Shown: positions 9,782 to 19,305, counted from the first letter of the stretch. The stretch is DNA of 57,919 bases from Acidobacteriota bacterium (GCA_004298115.1 SCRJ01000170.1:1-57919); one strand, 5' to 3'. Made by a program: numbers and translations. The notes: a model not told the origin generated them from the letters alone.

Positions 9782-10903
9782 GTGCCTGCGATGCGACACA
9801 ATCTCCCGCTCGGCCGGATCATCGGCATCCCGATCGGCCTCGACTACTCGTGGTTCCTCATCTTCGGCCTGCTCACCTGGTCGCTGGCGGCCAGCTACTT
9901 CCCCGCCGAGTTCCACGGCTGGGCGCCCACGCTGTATTGGGTCACCGGCGCGGCGACCGCGGTCCTGCTCTTCGCGAGCGTGCTGCTGCACGAGCTTGGG
10001 CACTCGGTCGTGGCGCTGCGCTACAAGATCCCGGTCCGCAGCATCAACCTGTACATCTTCGGCGGCGTGGCCGAGATCGGCGCCGAGCCGCCCTCCGCGA
10101 AGGCCGAGCTGGGGATCGCGATCGCCGGCCCGATCGTCAGCCTGGCCCTCGCGGTCCTCTTCTCTCTGGCCAAACCGTTCGCGGCCGCCAGCGCGCCGCT
10201 GTGGGGCATGGCCAAGTACCTTGCCTACATGAACATGGCGCTGTTCGTGTTCAACCTCATCCCGGGCTACCCGCTCGACGGCGGGCGTGTCTTCCGCGCC
10301 GCCGTGTGGGGGTATACCCACAACCTCCGCCGCGCCACGTTGATCGCCGCGAACGTCGGCCGCTTCTTCGGGTTCGTCTTCATCTTCGTCGGCGTCTGGC
10401 AGGTGTTCACCGGCAACCTCGGCGGCCTCTGGATGGCGTTCATCGGCTGGTTCCTCGACAACGCGGCGTCGGCCCAGGTCCACCAGCTCGCGTTCCAGGG
10501 CGCGCTGGCCGGCCACACCGCGGCGCAGGCCATGGGCGGGCGCTGCACCGCGGTGCCCGCGGAAATGACCCTGCAGCAGCTGGTGGACGAGCACATCCTG
10601 GCCGGCGGCCAGCGCTGCTTCCTCGTCACCCGCGGCGACGACGTGGTCGGTCTCATGACCCTGCACCGGATCAAAGAAGTGCCGCGCGCCCAGTGGCCGA
10701 CCACGAGCACCTCCCAGGTCATGCTCCCGATCGAGAGCCTCAAGCGCATCGGCCCCGACACCGACCTGTGGAACGCGCTGCAGGAGATGGACCGCGACGG
10801 CGTCAACCAGCTCCCCGTGATGAGCGGCGGCCGTGTCGTCGGCATGCTCACCCGCGAGGACGTCGTCACCTTCCTGGGCACGCTGCGCGAACTCGGCGGC
10901 TAG
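9782..10903 (+). CDS. Site-2 protease family (M50) metalloprotease with CBS domains
   Basis: Intramembrane zinc protease of the SpoIVFB-like group, 373 aa. HELGHS is the zinc-binding HExxH motif (about residue 76), and NLIPGYPLDGGRVFRA (about 160-175) gives the third ligand Asp. Five or six membrane helices span residues 15-235, and two CBS domains fill the C-terminal third (about 240-370), which usually bind adenine nucleotides. The natural substrate is unknown. A GTG at 9782, 16 bases after the DUF481 stop and 6 bases after GAGG, is chosen; the in-frame ATG at 9791 is an alternative. It converges with the barrel gene at 10944. Confidence 0.9.
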   Translation: MPAMRHNLPLGRIIGIPIGLDYSWFLIFGLLTWSLAASYFPAEFHGWAPTLYWVTGAATAVLLFASVLLHELGHSVVALRYKIPVRSINLYIFGGVAEIGAEPPSAKAELGIAIAGPIVSLALAVLFSLAKPFAAASAPLWGMAKYLAYMNMALFVFNLIPGYPLDGGRVFRAAVWGYTHNLRRATLIAANVGRFFGFVFIFVGVWQVFTGNLGGLWMAFIGWFLDNAASAQVHQLAFQGALAGHTAAQAMGGRCTAVPAEMTLQQLVDEHILAGGQRCFLVTRGDDVVGLMTLHRIKEVPRAQWPTTSTSQVMLPIESLKRIGPDTDLWNALQEMDRDGVNQLPVMSGGRVVGMLTREDVVTFLGTLRELGG

Positions 10904-10943
10904 CTAGCGGCTCGCACGCGGCGGCCGGCGCTGGAACCGCGGC

Positions 10944-11762
10944 TCAGGATCGAGGGCCGTGGGGCGTCGCGGGCCCCGAGGTCCAGTAGAGGCCCAGGTA
11001 GGCGACGGTGTGGCGCTCACCGCGGATGGTATGGCCCGCGCTGAAGAGAAGGCTGAAGTCGGGAGTGAAGTTGAGGGAGCCCCCCAGGTCGGCGATCGCG
11101 AAGCCGTGGCCGCCCTGGGTGTCCGCACCCTGAGTGAAGACCTCGCCGCCGAGGGTCAGCGTCTTGCCGAGGTCCCGTTGCAGCAGCCAGCCGGCGAACG
11201 TGTGGCTCCTCTGCCCGGGGGCGTGGTTGATCGTCCAACCGCCGCCGCCGTAGGTGGTCCACGGTCCCCAGCTCTTCTGGATCCAGAGCGGGACCCGAAA
11301 CCACGCGCGGCCGTTGCCGAGGCCGCGCGCGGCGTTCCCGGCCGGCAACTCGACCATCGGGAAGATCCCGACCTGGGGTCCGTGCTCCGTCTCCTGCAGG
11401 AAGCGGAGCTTGAACCCCAGCTCCACGTCGCCCCACCCGGACTGCGTCCGGCTTCCCGACCGCCGGCTCCACGCCCACGGCACGACCAGGTGGAGCTGGA
11501 CGTTCGGGGCCGCGCCGAGGTTGAACTCGAGGGCCGGCCCTTGGATCTGCCTGGCGTCGGAGGAACCGTCGTAAGTGGAGAAGACGTACGCCTCCCAGTG
11601 CCGGTAGTCCACCGGCTCGGGGTCGTCCGTCAGGAACGGCGGCCCTGCGAACGCGGGAGGCGCCAGCACGAGGGCGAGCAAAGCCAGCACACGCACGATC
11701 GCCAGGCCACCGCGCCTCGCACCCACTCGGCCCACCGGGCTCCCGCCCCCCCGCCGTCTCAT
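10944..11762 (-). CDS. Putative outer-membrane beta-barrel/transporter-like protein
   Basis: The 272-aa product has a basic N-terminus and a hydrophobic export segment (VRVLALLALVLAPPAFA). The mature part begins GPPFLTDDPEPVDYRHWEAYVFS, a start I recognise from barrel proteins of unknown function often annotated as transporter or porin-like. The rest is rich in alternating beta strands (LEFNLGAAPNVQLHLVVPW, WGDVELGFKLRFL). The start is uncertain: ATG 11762 overlaps the stop of a tiny upstream ORF (ATGA), while GTG 11696 would give a shorter, more usual signal peptide. It ends 40 bases from the convergent M50 gene. Confidence 0.7.
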   Translation of the reverse strand: MRRRGGGSPVGRVGARRGGLAIVRVLALLALVLAPPAFAGPPFLTDDPEPVDYRHWEAYVFSTYDGSSDARQIQGPALEFNLGAAPNVQLHLVVPWAWSRRSGSRTQSGWGDVELGFKLRFLQETEHGPQVGIFPMVELPAGNAARGLGNGRAWFRVPLWIQKSWGPWTTYGGGGWTINHAPGQRSHTFAGWLLQRDLGKTLTLGGEVFTQGADTQGGHGFAIADLGGSLNFTPDFSLLFSAGHTIRGERHTVAYLGLYWTSGPATPHGPRS

Positions 11763-11910
11763 CCCTTGCGGTCCCGCCGGCGCCGCCGGTCGAGGGACCA
11801 GGCGTTGCTCATGCCACACGCTCCCTTGTCCCTTGTCCAGGCCGACGGCCGCCACCGCCCGGCCGAGGCAACGCGCGGCGACCGAGGGCCTCGCGGTTGA
11901 CGGGGTCCAT
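11759..11910 (-). other. Two short ORFs chained by ATGA overlaps upstream of the barrel gene
   Basis: A 33-codon ORF (11809-11910) starts with ATG 7 bases after AGGAG and ends in an ATGA that also starts a 17-codon ORF (11759-11812). That ORF in turn ends in the ATGA that starts the barrel gene at 11762. Both peptides are basic and of low complexity (DRRRRRDRK), so they are more likely leader ORFs for coupling than functional proteins, or chance. Confidence 0.3.
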
Positions 11911-11987
11911 GCCCGGACTCCTATGACGGTAGCCAGCAACGATATCCGCAACGCCTCCATTCCGTTCCCAAAACGGCGATCCGAGGC

Positions 11988-13865
11988 CTACGGAGCAGGC
12001 GCGACCGCGGGCTTGCGTTCGTACACCCGGAAGCGATAGCCGCTCGCGGGAAAGACCTGCTGCGAGCGCAGCCGCCAGCGCGGGTCCGCCTCCATGGCGC
12101 GGCGCGCCGGATCGAGCCACCCGGTCTCCCGCGCCCACCCCTCGCGCCACGCCGAGCCGCCCGGCTGGAGGTCGAGAACCAGGACGGCGCGCACGTCGCT
12201 GCGGTGCTCCGCGATCCCCGGCAGACGCTCCGGTCCCGCGTCGCGCAACACTTGATCCGCCGGGAGCGGCACGTCGTCCGCCGCGAACCTGCTCGCGGAC
12301 TGCCAACCTTGCCACCCGACGAGACCAGGGCTGAAGTCGTTCCAGTAGCCGACCAGGACGGACCCGCGGGCGGTCGCCGCCACCACCGCGACCGCCGCCG
12401 CGACCGGGCGTACGGCGGCCGGCACGCTGTTCTCCACCATGCCGGCGGCAAGCCGCCCGCGGTCGATCGGGACGAGGAGCGCGAGGACGAGAACGACCGC
12501 AGCGGCGCTCGCGGCCACCACGGTTCGGAGGCGAGGCGCGATCAGCCGCCCGGCCACCCACGCGAGCGTGGCCGCCGCCGCGAGCCAGAGCAGCGGCACG
12601 ACCGGGAAGAGAAAGCGCGTGAGCTTGTACGGGTGGGCCAGCGTGCCGGCCAGGCCGAGACCGAGCGCGAACACGACCACGCGGTGAGGTGGCGACAGAC
12701 GGGTCCAGAGAGCGACCGCGAGCGCGACCAGGACGAGGCACGCCGCGCCCACCGCGACCGAGGGCGAGAACTCATGGAGGAACGCCCGCGGGTAGAACAG
12801 GGCGCCAGCCGGCGTCCACAGGGAGGGGCCCGCGCTGCGGTTCTCCAGGACGCGCACGAAGCCGCGCGCGTGAGAGGGCGCGAGCATCCAGAGCGCGATC
12901 GGCAGGAGGGCCACCAGCACGATCGCCCGCGGCCGCGAGCCGGCGGCCGCATACCAGGCCTTGAGCCGCGTCCAACTCCGCCGGGGCCGCATCAGCGCGC
13001 GGGCGAGGACGAGCACGTAGAGGACGTAGAGCGGCGTGCCCAGCGAGATCGCGCGGCTGGCCTGGCCGTTGGGGTCGTCCACCCGCCCGCCGAAGAGGGC
13101 GAGCGCCACGATCCCGGCGGCGTACGCGAGCAGAAAGATCGGCCATGGGCGGCGCCACTCGATCGATTTCAAGAACCTTGCCGCTTGGGCGCGCAGGGCC
13201 GCCGGCGATCCGGCGGCGAGCCAGACCTCGGCGAGCACGAACGGCACCAGCCACGCCAGGCCGTAGTTGAACTTGAGGAAGAAGAGCAGCACCGCGGCGA
13301 GGCACGCGAGCGTGAAGTCGCGCCCGACGCCGCTGCGCAGCGAGCGCGCGTAGCTCCCCACCGCGAGGAACAGCAGCAGCGCTCCGGGGATCTCGAGCAT
13401 CACGAGCGTCCCGAAGAGCAAGAAGGCGGGGCTCGCGGCCGCCGCGGCCGCGACGAGGGCGCCGGCGAGATCCCCGCCGGCGCCGGCGACCTGCCGTCCG
13501 GCCCAGAAACCGGCCAGGACGGTGAGAGCGAACAGCACGACCATTTCGGCGTTGGCCGTCCGATAGCTCGGCCCGAAGGGGATGAACGCCGTCGTTTCGA
13601 TCAGCGGAAAGACCGGCCCCCACAGGTCGAGGCTCCCGACGCCCCGCGCGAAGTCGAGAGGCTCCAGCGCCTGCACTGCGTGCGCCAGGCGGGCCCCCGC
13701 CGCGCCGTACTTGGCCATATCCCACTTGGGCAAGCCATCCCGCGAGGAGGCCGCCTGCCACAGCCCGGCGCCGGTGCGGGCCGCGAGGATGCCCACGAGG
13801 AGCCAGGTGAGGAGCACGAGTGCTCGCGGCCAGGGGCTTGGCGGAGACGTGCGTTCGCTTGCCAT
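11988..13865 (-). CDS. Polytopic membrane protein, GT39-like glycosyltransferase
   Basis: The 625-aa product has about 11-12 hydrophobic helices and a C-terminal soluble part. The first periplasmic loop has an acidic DMAKYG motif, as in the dolichyl-phosphate-mannose/ArnT-like (GT39/GT83) family, where an Asp in this loop is catalytic. The architecture suggests transfer of a sugar from a polyprenyl-phosphate donor in the membrane; donor and acceptor cannot be inferred. ATG 13865 is the first start that precedes the first helix. The 225-base gap to the barrel gene contains only the two tiny chained ORFs. Confidence 0.7.
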   Translation of the reverse strand: MASERTSPPSPWPRALVLLTWLLVGILAARTGAGLWQAASSRDGLPKWDMAKYGAAGARLAHAVQALEPLDFARGVGSLDLWGPVFPLIETTAFIPFGPSYRTANAEMVVLFALTVLAGFWAGRQVAGAGGDLAGALVAAAAAASPAFLLFGTLVMLEIPGALLLFLAVGSYARSLRSGVGRDFTLACLAAVLLFFLKFNYGLAWLVPFVLAEVWLAAGSPAALRAQAARFLKSIEWRRPWPIFLLAYAAGIVALALFGGRVDDPNGQASRAISLGTPLYVLYVLVLARALMRPRRSWTRLKAWYAAAGSRPRAIVLVALLPIALWMLAPSHARGFVRVLENRSAGPSLWTPAGALFYPRAFLHEFSPSVAVGAACLVLVALAVALWTRLSPPHRVVVFALGLGLAGTLAHPYKLTRFLFPVVPLLWLAAAATLAWVAGRLIAPRLRTVVAASAAAVVLVLALLVPIDRGRLAAGMVENSVPAAVRPVAAAVAVVAATARGSVLVGYWNDFSPGLVGWQGWQSASRFAADDVPLPADQVLRDAGPERLPGIAEHRSDVRAVLVLDLQPGGSAWREGWARETGWLDPARRAMEADPRWRLRSQQVFPASGYRFRVYERKPAVAPAP

Positions 13866-13954
13866 CGCCGCAGATCCTACCTCGGTCAAGTCGAGCCTGT
13901 GGTCACAGGCGCCGCGGCGCGGAGCGACTCGCCACCCCGGACCGGTCCATCGCG

Positions 13955-14197
13955 CTAACGCGCGTCCGGGAGACTCCTCCGCAGGTCTCCCATCCCGCGG
14001 TCGACGGGCCATTTCGCAAGAGCGAGAAACCACAACAGGAGGATGTTCGCGACAGGCACGATGGCGGCGACTCCCAGCCACGCCGGGTAGCCGGCCTTCC
14101 TGCAGACGAGACATGCCGGGAGAAGAAACAGCAGACCGACAAACAACGCCGTGAGACAGATCAGCGCCACCTCAGGAAATCCGAGATGTCCGAACAC
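13955..14197 (-). CDS. Small two-helix membrane protein of unknown function
   Basis: An 80-aa product with two hydrophobic helices (ALICLTALFVGLLFLLPACLVC and LGVAAIVPVANILLLWFLALAKWPV) around a short CRKAGYPAW loop. This pattern (basic-aromatic loop, then a proline/asparagine-rich second helix ending in a W-P) occurs in many small bacterial membrane proteins of unknown role. GTG 14197 is chosen because GGGAG lies 6 bases before it; a TTG at 14236 would extend it to 93 aa with a polar N-terminus. It may be translated from its own transcript upstream of the GT39-like gene. Confidence 0.55.
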   Translation of the reverse strand: MFGHLGFPEVALICLTALFVGLLFLLPACLVCRKAGYPAWLGVAAIVPVANILLLWFLALAKWPVDRGMGDLRRSLPDAR

Positions 14198-14287
14198 CGC
14201 GTTCTCCCATTTCCGGGCGTCCTGGTCCCCGCCCAACGCGCGAGCGCCTGCAACGTTGCTGCGGCCCGCCGCCGGCCGCCCGTTGGC

Positions 14288-14755
14288 CTACCCCGGGACA
14301 CGGTGCCGGAGCCGCAGCCACCACCTGAAGCAGCGGTGGCCCACGTCCACGGGCCGGCAGTACATGAGGGGGCACCCGCCGACGATCGGCTCCACGCCCC
14401 CCGCGCGGCACTCCCGAACCGCCTCGGGCGACACGCTCCCCGCGCCGAACGAGCGGTGGAACCACACGTGTTCGATCCCGCGGCCGACCGCCGCCCGCGC
14501 GACGGCGGCGGAAACCGCGGGGTGCGTGACGACCATGACGCCGTGGATCGGATCGGGGACGGACGCGAGGTCCGGGAAGCAGCGCACCCCCTCGATCTCG
14601 GCGGCGGCGGGGTTGACGGGGATCACCTCATGACCGCAGTCGCGCAGCTTGCGGAAGATGGCGTTGGCCGGCGCATTGCCGGCGCGCGAGACGCCCGCCA
14701 CGGCGATGCGATGACCGGCCAGGAACTCGGCGACCGGTTGCGGGATGGGGACCAT
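14288..14755 (-). CDS. CoA-binding domain protein (YccU-like)
   Basis: A 155-aa single-domain Rossmann protein. RIAVAGVSRAGNAPANAIFRKLRDCGHEVIPVNP is the nucleotide/CoA-binding start of the succinyl-CoA-synthetase-type fold found in YccU, and the GVEPIVGGCPLMY near the C-terminus is typical for this family. The family is thought to bind CoA, with no firm role. A TAGAAT hexamer (complement of 14764-14769) lies 8 bases before the ATG and there is no ribosome site, which suggests a leaderless mRNA. It is 38 bases downstream of the NTF2-like gene. Confidence 0.85.
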   Translation of the reverse strand: MVPIPQPVAEFLAGHRIAVAGVSRAGNAPANAIFRKLRDCGHEVIPVNPAAAEIEGVRCFPDLASVPDPIHGVMVVTHPAVSAAVARAAVGRGIEHVWFHRSFGAGSVSPEAVRECRAGGVEPIVGGCPLMYCRPVDVGHRCFRWWLRLRHRVPG

Positions 14756-14793
14756 CGAGCGGCATTCTAGCGCCGGCGCGCGACCGGACCCGC

Positions 14794-15255
14794 TCAGGCG
14801 GATCGGCCCGTTTGTCCGTAGTCGAGCAAACCGGTGTGGAAGATCAAGCGCCACTCCCCGCCCACCTTCGTGTAGCCTTTGCACGCCCTCCCGATCCAAT
14901 GGAACGGCTCGCCGGACGCGCGGTGACGCCAGAGCGTATCGACGTCCACCACCGCGAACGCGCCGTCGCCCTGCTCCGAAACCGCGATGCGCACGGTTCG
15001 CCTCCGGTTGTGGACGAGCTCGCAGCTCGCGAAGAGAGCGTCCCAGCCGTCTTTCCACCGCTGCCGGTCGTACCGGCCGAGAGGGAAAACCCAGTTTTCC
15101 GGGTCGTGGCCGTCCGGACCGGGAGGCCAGGGCCACACCATGTCCGGGTGGAAGAGGGAGACCAACGCCTCGGCGTCCTGCCTGTCCCATGCATCCGTCT
15201 CGCGATCGACCATCGCCTGAATCTCGTCTCTCACGCTGCTCATGGCGATTCCCAT
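14794..15255 (-). CDS. SnoaL/NTF2-like domain protein
   Basis: The product (153 aa from ATG 15255, or 149 aa from ATG 15243) fits the cone-shaped NTF2-like fold: an N-terminal helix pair (VRDEIQAMVDRETDAWDRQDAEALVSLFHPDMVW) followed by strands ending in GGEWRLIFHTGLLDY. Members bind or convert small hydrophobic molecules, but many act only as unknown-function proteins; nothing here fixes a substrate. It is divergent from the DUF748 gene, with 157 bases between, where a TATCCT hexamer (15358-15363) faces the other way. Confidence 0.75.
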   Translation of the reverse strand: MGIAMSSVRDEIQAMVDRETDAWDRQDAEALVSLFHPDMVWPWPPGPDGHDPENWVFPLGRYDRQRWKDGWDALFASCELVHNRRRTVRIAVSEQGDGAFAVVDVDTLWRHRASGEPFHWIGRACKGYTKVGGEWRLIFHTGLLDYGQTGRSA

Positions 15256-15412
15256 TTCGTGCCCCGGAAGCCCCCGGCCGGTGCAGAGATCATATCCGCT
15301 ATCGCCCTGTGGCCCGCGACCCTGCGAAGCCGCGGCCGCCGCAGCGCTGGCGAGCGGTATCCTGGAGCGGAACCGGACCCCGATGGCACGGCCAGGCAGG
15401 AAGGCGGCCTGA

Positions 15413-18400
15413 ATGAACGTGACGGAGTTGGTGGGGCGTCCGAAGGTGAGGCGGCGGCTCGCGATCGCGGCCGGTGTGGTGGCCGCGTACGGCGTGATCG
15501 GTTTCTTCGCGGTCCCTCCCCTCGTGCGCTCGCTCCTCGCCGACAAGCTCACCCGGGCGCTGCACCGGCGCACCACGGTCGCGGGCGTGTCCGTCAACCC
15601 GTTCACCCTGTCCGTCCGCGTCCGCGGCCTGACGGTGCGCGAGCCCGCCTCCGAAACGGTGTTCGTCTCGCTCGCCGAGCTCGACGCGAACGTCAAGCTG
15701 ACCTCGCTCCTCCGCCTGGCGCCGGTGCTCAAGGAGCTGCGCCTGGCCGACCTGTACGTCCACCTCGTGCGCAACGCCGACGCCACCTACAACATCTCCG
15801 ACCTGATCGCCCCGGCGACGCCGCCGCCGGCCGTCCCCCCAAAGCCGCTGCGGTACGCCCTCAACAACATCCAGCTCACCGGCGGCAGCATCGACTTCGA
15901 CGACCGGCCGGTGGGCAAGGTCCACACCGTCCGCAACCTCTACCTCGGCATCCCGTTCCTCTCCAACCTCCCGGACGAGACCGAGGTGTTCGTGCAGCCG
16001 GCGTTGCGCGCGTCGGTCAACGGCACGCCTGTCGCGCTGGGCGGGAGGACCAAACCGTTTGCCGGTTCGCGCGAGACCGCGCTCGACGTCCAGTTCAAAG
16101 ACCTCGACGTCCCGTCGTACCTGGCCTACCTGCCGGTGCCGATGCGGGTCAAGGTCCCCTCGGCGCTGCTCTCGGGCACGTTGACGCTCACGTTCCGGCA
16201 GGAGCGGGGCAAGCCCTCGACCCTGGAGCTCTCCGGCCGGACGGCGCTTCGCGACGTGCGCGTCACCGACACCCACGGGGCCGACGTGCTGAACTTCCCG
16301 CTCCTCGACGTGCGTATCGCCGCCGCCGACCTGCTGACCGGCCGCACCCGTCTGAAGAGCGTGCTGCTGCAGCAGCCGCGTCTGCGGGTCGCGCGCGACG
16401 CCGCCGGCCTGTGGAACCTCGCCGCGCTCGCGCCTCCCTCCGCCGGACGCGGTCCCACGCCGGCGGGCAGCGCGACGGCGCTTGCCCTCGAGGTGGCGAA
16501 ACTCAACGTCACGGAAGGGACCGTGACCTTCGCCGACGCGACGGTGAAACCGCCGTTCGCGGCCACGCTGCGCTCGTTCGAGATCGGCGTGCGCTCGTTC
16601 AGCACCGCTCCCGGCGCCGTCGCCACGGTCGAGCTGTCGGCCGCGAGCGACGCGGGCGAGACGCTGCGCGAGACCGGCGAGCTGACGTTCTCGCCGCTCG
16701 CCGCGCACGGCACCATCGAGCTCGCGGGCGTGCCGCTGCGCCGCTACGCGGCGTATTACCGCGACGCGATCGCGTTCGACGTGGCCGGCGGCGTGCTTGG
16801 CCTCTCCACCGGCTACGCCTGGTCCGGCCGCGGCGACGGCTGGACGTTCGCGAACCTGGCGGGCACGCTGCGCTCGCTGCGCTTGCACCGCCCCGGAGAG
16901 CGCGGCGATTTCCTCGCCGTCCCGAACACGGCGCTGACCGGCTCCGCGTTCGATCTGGCGACGCGCACGGTCGCGCTCGGGGAGCTGTCGCTGTCGGACG
17001 CGCGCCTCGCCGTAGCCCGCGGCCGACACGGCGTCTGGAACCTCGCCACCCTGCTGCCGCCCGCGCCCGCCTCGCCGCCCGCGCCGGCGGTGACCGCGAC
17101 GCCGACGGCGGCCGCGGCCGCGCCGGCCGCGTGGACGTTCGCCGTCAAGCGGTTCGCGCTCGAGCGCGCGAGGGTCGACGTGGACGACGCGCTGCCGGCG
17201 CAGCCGGTCCATCTCGTCCTCGCCCCGCTCGCGCTCACGGCCACGGACATCTCCACCGCGCCGGGCGTCCGCGGGCGCCTGGCGGCGCGCGCCGGCGTCA
17301 ACGGGTCGGGAACGATCTCGCTCGCCGGCGGCCTCGTCCTGGCGCCGCTCGCGGCCAGCCTCGAGACCAAGGTCGCCGACGTGCCGCTCGTCCCGTTGCA
17401 GGGGTACGTCACCGACCGCCTCCGCCTCGTCGTCAACGACGGCGCCGCCTCGGCCTCCGGCGAGCTGACCGTGGCCGCCGGCGACCCGTTGCCGAGCGTC
17501 GGATTCACCGGCCGGGCCGCGATCGACCGCCTCGCCACCGTCGACGCGCACGCCGCCGAGGACCTCGTGCGCTGGAGCTCCCTCGCGTTCGAAGGCGTCT
17601 CGTTCGCGAGCGCGCCGTTCCGCCTCGCGATCGCCGACGTCGGCGTTTCCGGTCTTGTGACTCGCGTCGTCATCGCCGCCGACCGCACGATCAACCTCAG
17701 CCGCGTGTTCGGCGCCGCGCCGGCGCCGGCCGCAGCGGCCGCGGAGGAGGAGGCGGCCACCGCGGCCGAAGCGACCCCGGCGCCCGAGCCGGCGCCGATC
17801 GTCGAACCGACACCCACACCGGCGCCGGCAACGACGCCGGCGCCCCCGGCCGCCGCCGCGCCCGCGACGGAGGCGGGATCCGCCGCCGCGGTCCGCATCG
17901 CCAAGGTCACGGTGCGGGGCGGCGCGATCGTGTTCATCGATCGCTCGGTCAGCCCCGAGGTCCGCATGGACGTGACCGCCTTGGCGGGTTCGGTGTCCGG
18001 TCTCTCTTCGCTCGCCTCGACCGCCGCCGACGTCGATCTCCACGCGACCATCAACGGGCAGGCGCCGCTGTCGGTCACCGGCAAGGTGAACCCGCTCGCC
18101 CGCGACCTCTTCCTCGACCTCAAGGTGGTCGGGAACGACTTCGACCTGCCGGCGGTCTCGCCGTACTCCGGCACCTTCGCCGGCTACGCGATCCAGCGCG
18201 GCAAGCTCGACGTCGACCTCGACTACAAGCTCGCCGAGCGCCGCCTGCAGGCGCAGAACAAGTTCGAGCTCGACCAGTTCGACTTCGGCGAGAAGGTCGC
18301 CAGCCCGAAGGCGACCCACCTGCCGGTGCGCCTCGCCGTCTCGCTGCTCAAGGACCGGCAAGGGCGGATCACGCTCAACCTGCCGGTGTCCGGCTCGCTC

Positions 18401-19078
18401 GACGACCCCAAGTTCCGCCTCGGGCCGATCATCCTGAAGATGATCGTCAACCTGCTCGTCAAGGTCGCGACGTCGCCGTTCTCGCTGCTCGGCTCGCTGT
18501 TCGGCGGCAGCAGCGCCCAGCTCGATACCGTCGCGTTCGCACCCGGGACCGCCACCCTCGACGCGCCCGCTCGCGCCGGCCTCGACACCCTTGCGGCCGC
18601 GCTGCACGACCGCCCCGGCCTCCGCCTCGACATCGCCGGCCGGTTCGACGAGACCGCCGACCGCGAGGGGTTGCGCAAGCTCGGCCTCGAGCGCGCGGTC
18701 AAGCGCGAGAGGCTCGACGAGCTGGTGCGGAAGGGCGGCACCGCGCCGTCGCTCGACGCGGTCACCGTCGCGCCGTCCGAGTACGACACGTACCTGACGC
18801 GCGCGTACAAGCACGGCAAATTCGCCAAACCGCGCAACTGGCTCGGCATCGCCAAGAAGGAACCGGTGGCCGAGATGGAGAAGCTGCTCCTCGCGAGCTT
18901 CGACCCGACGGCGGACGCGTTGCGCCAGCTCGCGACCGAGCGCGCCCAGGCGGTGCAGAGCCACCTGCTGGCGACCGGCAAGGTCAACGCCGACCAGCTC
19001 TTCGTCGTCGGGTCGTCGGGCGCGCCCGCGGCCAAGGGGAAGGGCCCCGCCACCCGCGTCGACCTGTCGCTGAAGTGA
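15413..19078 (+). CDS. DUF748/AsmA-like large envelope protein
   Basis: The 1221-aa product has one N-terminal membrane helix (about residues 15-38, LAIAAGVVAAYGVIGFFAVPPLV). Very long repeated beta-strand segments of the AsmA/DUF748 type follow (VNPFTLSVRVRGLTV, LELDANVKLTSLLRLAPVLKELRL). A proline/alanine/threonine-rich linker (about 765-825) splits it in two. The C-terminus (about 1040-1220) contains a VAFAPGTATLDAPARAGLDTLAAAL stretch that resembles an OmpA-like peptidoglycan-binding domain. AsmA-like proteins move phospholipids between membranes in other bacteria; that role is inferred here. A likely -10 TATCCT is at 15358-15363. Confidence 0.85.
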   Translation: MNVTELVGRPKVRRRLAIAAGVVAAYGVIGFFAVPPLVRSLLADKLTRALHRRTTVAGVSVNPFTLSVRVRGLTVREPASETVFVSLAELDANVKLTSLLRLAPVLKELRLADLYVHLVRNADATYNISDLIAPATPPPAVPPKPLRYALNNIQLTGGSIDFDDRPVGKVHTVRNLYLGIPFLSNLPDETEVFVQPALRASVNGTPVALGGRTKPFAGSRETALDVQFKDLDVPSYLAYLPVPMRVKVPSALLSGTLTLTFRQERGKPSTLELSGRTALRDVRVTDTHGADVLNFPLLDVRIAAADLLTGRTRLKSVLLQQPRLRVARDAAGLWNLAALAPPSAGRGPTPAGSATALALEVAKLNVTEGTVTFADATVKPPFAATLRSFEIGVRSFSTAPGAVATVELSAASDAGETLRETGELTFSPLAAHGTIELAGVPLRRYAAYYRDAIAFDVAGGVLGLSTGYAWSGRGDGWTFANLAGTLRSLRLHRPGERGDFLAVPNTALTGSAFDLATRTVALGELSLSDARLAVARGRHGVWNLATLLPPAPASPPAPAVTATPTAAAAAPAAWTFAVKRFALERARVDVDDALPAQPVHLVLAPLALTATDISTAPGVRGRLAARAGVNGSGTISLAGGLVLAPLAASLETKVADVPLVPLQGYVTDRLRLVVNDGAASASGELTVAAGDPLPSVGFTGRAAIDRLATVDAHAAEDLVRWSSLAFEGVSFASAPFRLAIADVGVSGLVTRVVIAADRTINLSRVFGAAPAPAAAAAEEEAATAAEATPAPEPAPIVEPTPTPAPATTPAPPAAAAPATEAGSAAAVRIAKVTVRGGAIVFIDRSVSPEVRMDVTALAGSVSGLSSLASTAADVDLHATINGQAPLSVTGKVNPLARDLFLDLKVVGNDFDLPAVSPYSGTFAGYAIQRGKLDVDLDYKLAERRLQAQNKFELDQFDFGEKVASPKATHLPVRLAVSLLKDRQGRITLNLPVSGSLDDPKFRLGPIILKMIVNLLVKVATSPFSLLGSLFGGSSAQLDTVAFAPGTATLDAPARAGLDTLAAALHDRPGLRLDIAGRFDETADREGLRKLGLERAVKRERLDELVRKGGTAPSLDAVTVAPSEYDTYLTRAYKHGKFAKPRNWLGIAKKEPVAEMEKLLLASFDPTADALRQLATERAQAVQSHLLATGKVNADQLFVVGSSGAPAAKGKGPATRVDLSLK

Positions 19079-19126
19079 CGGCCGCGCGCACCGGGATCGC
19101 CATCTCAGTCCGACCGTGCGCTCGAC

Positions 19127-19140
19127 GTGACCGCGGTCAC
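19127..19140. promoter_or_regulatory. Perfect 14-base palindrome
   Basis: GTGACCGCGGTCAC is a perfect inverted repeat in the 227-base gap between the DUF748 gene and the exported-protein gene at 19306. Its size suits a dimeric regulator. No matching copy was noticed elsewhere in the window. Confidence 0.35.
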
Positions 19141-19305
19141 AACGAACGCAGGCCGCCGCGCCGCAACCGGCCTAGTCTCAGCAGCGGGGGCGCAGTGGAA
19201 TCCCCCGGCGTGCGCCCCGGTTGAAGGGAACGGTCCGGGCGTGGGTAGCGCCAACCGCGCCGGGCGTTCGGCTCCGCGCACCGCGGATCGCCAAAGGAGG
19301 TGCAC

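Noticed and set aside
15299-18964. 1221-codon open frame on the minus strand inside the DUF748 gene
   Set aside because: Arg/Val/Glu-rich shadow frame caused by very high GC; no domain, and the plus-strand protein is a convincing AsmA-like sequence.
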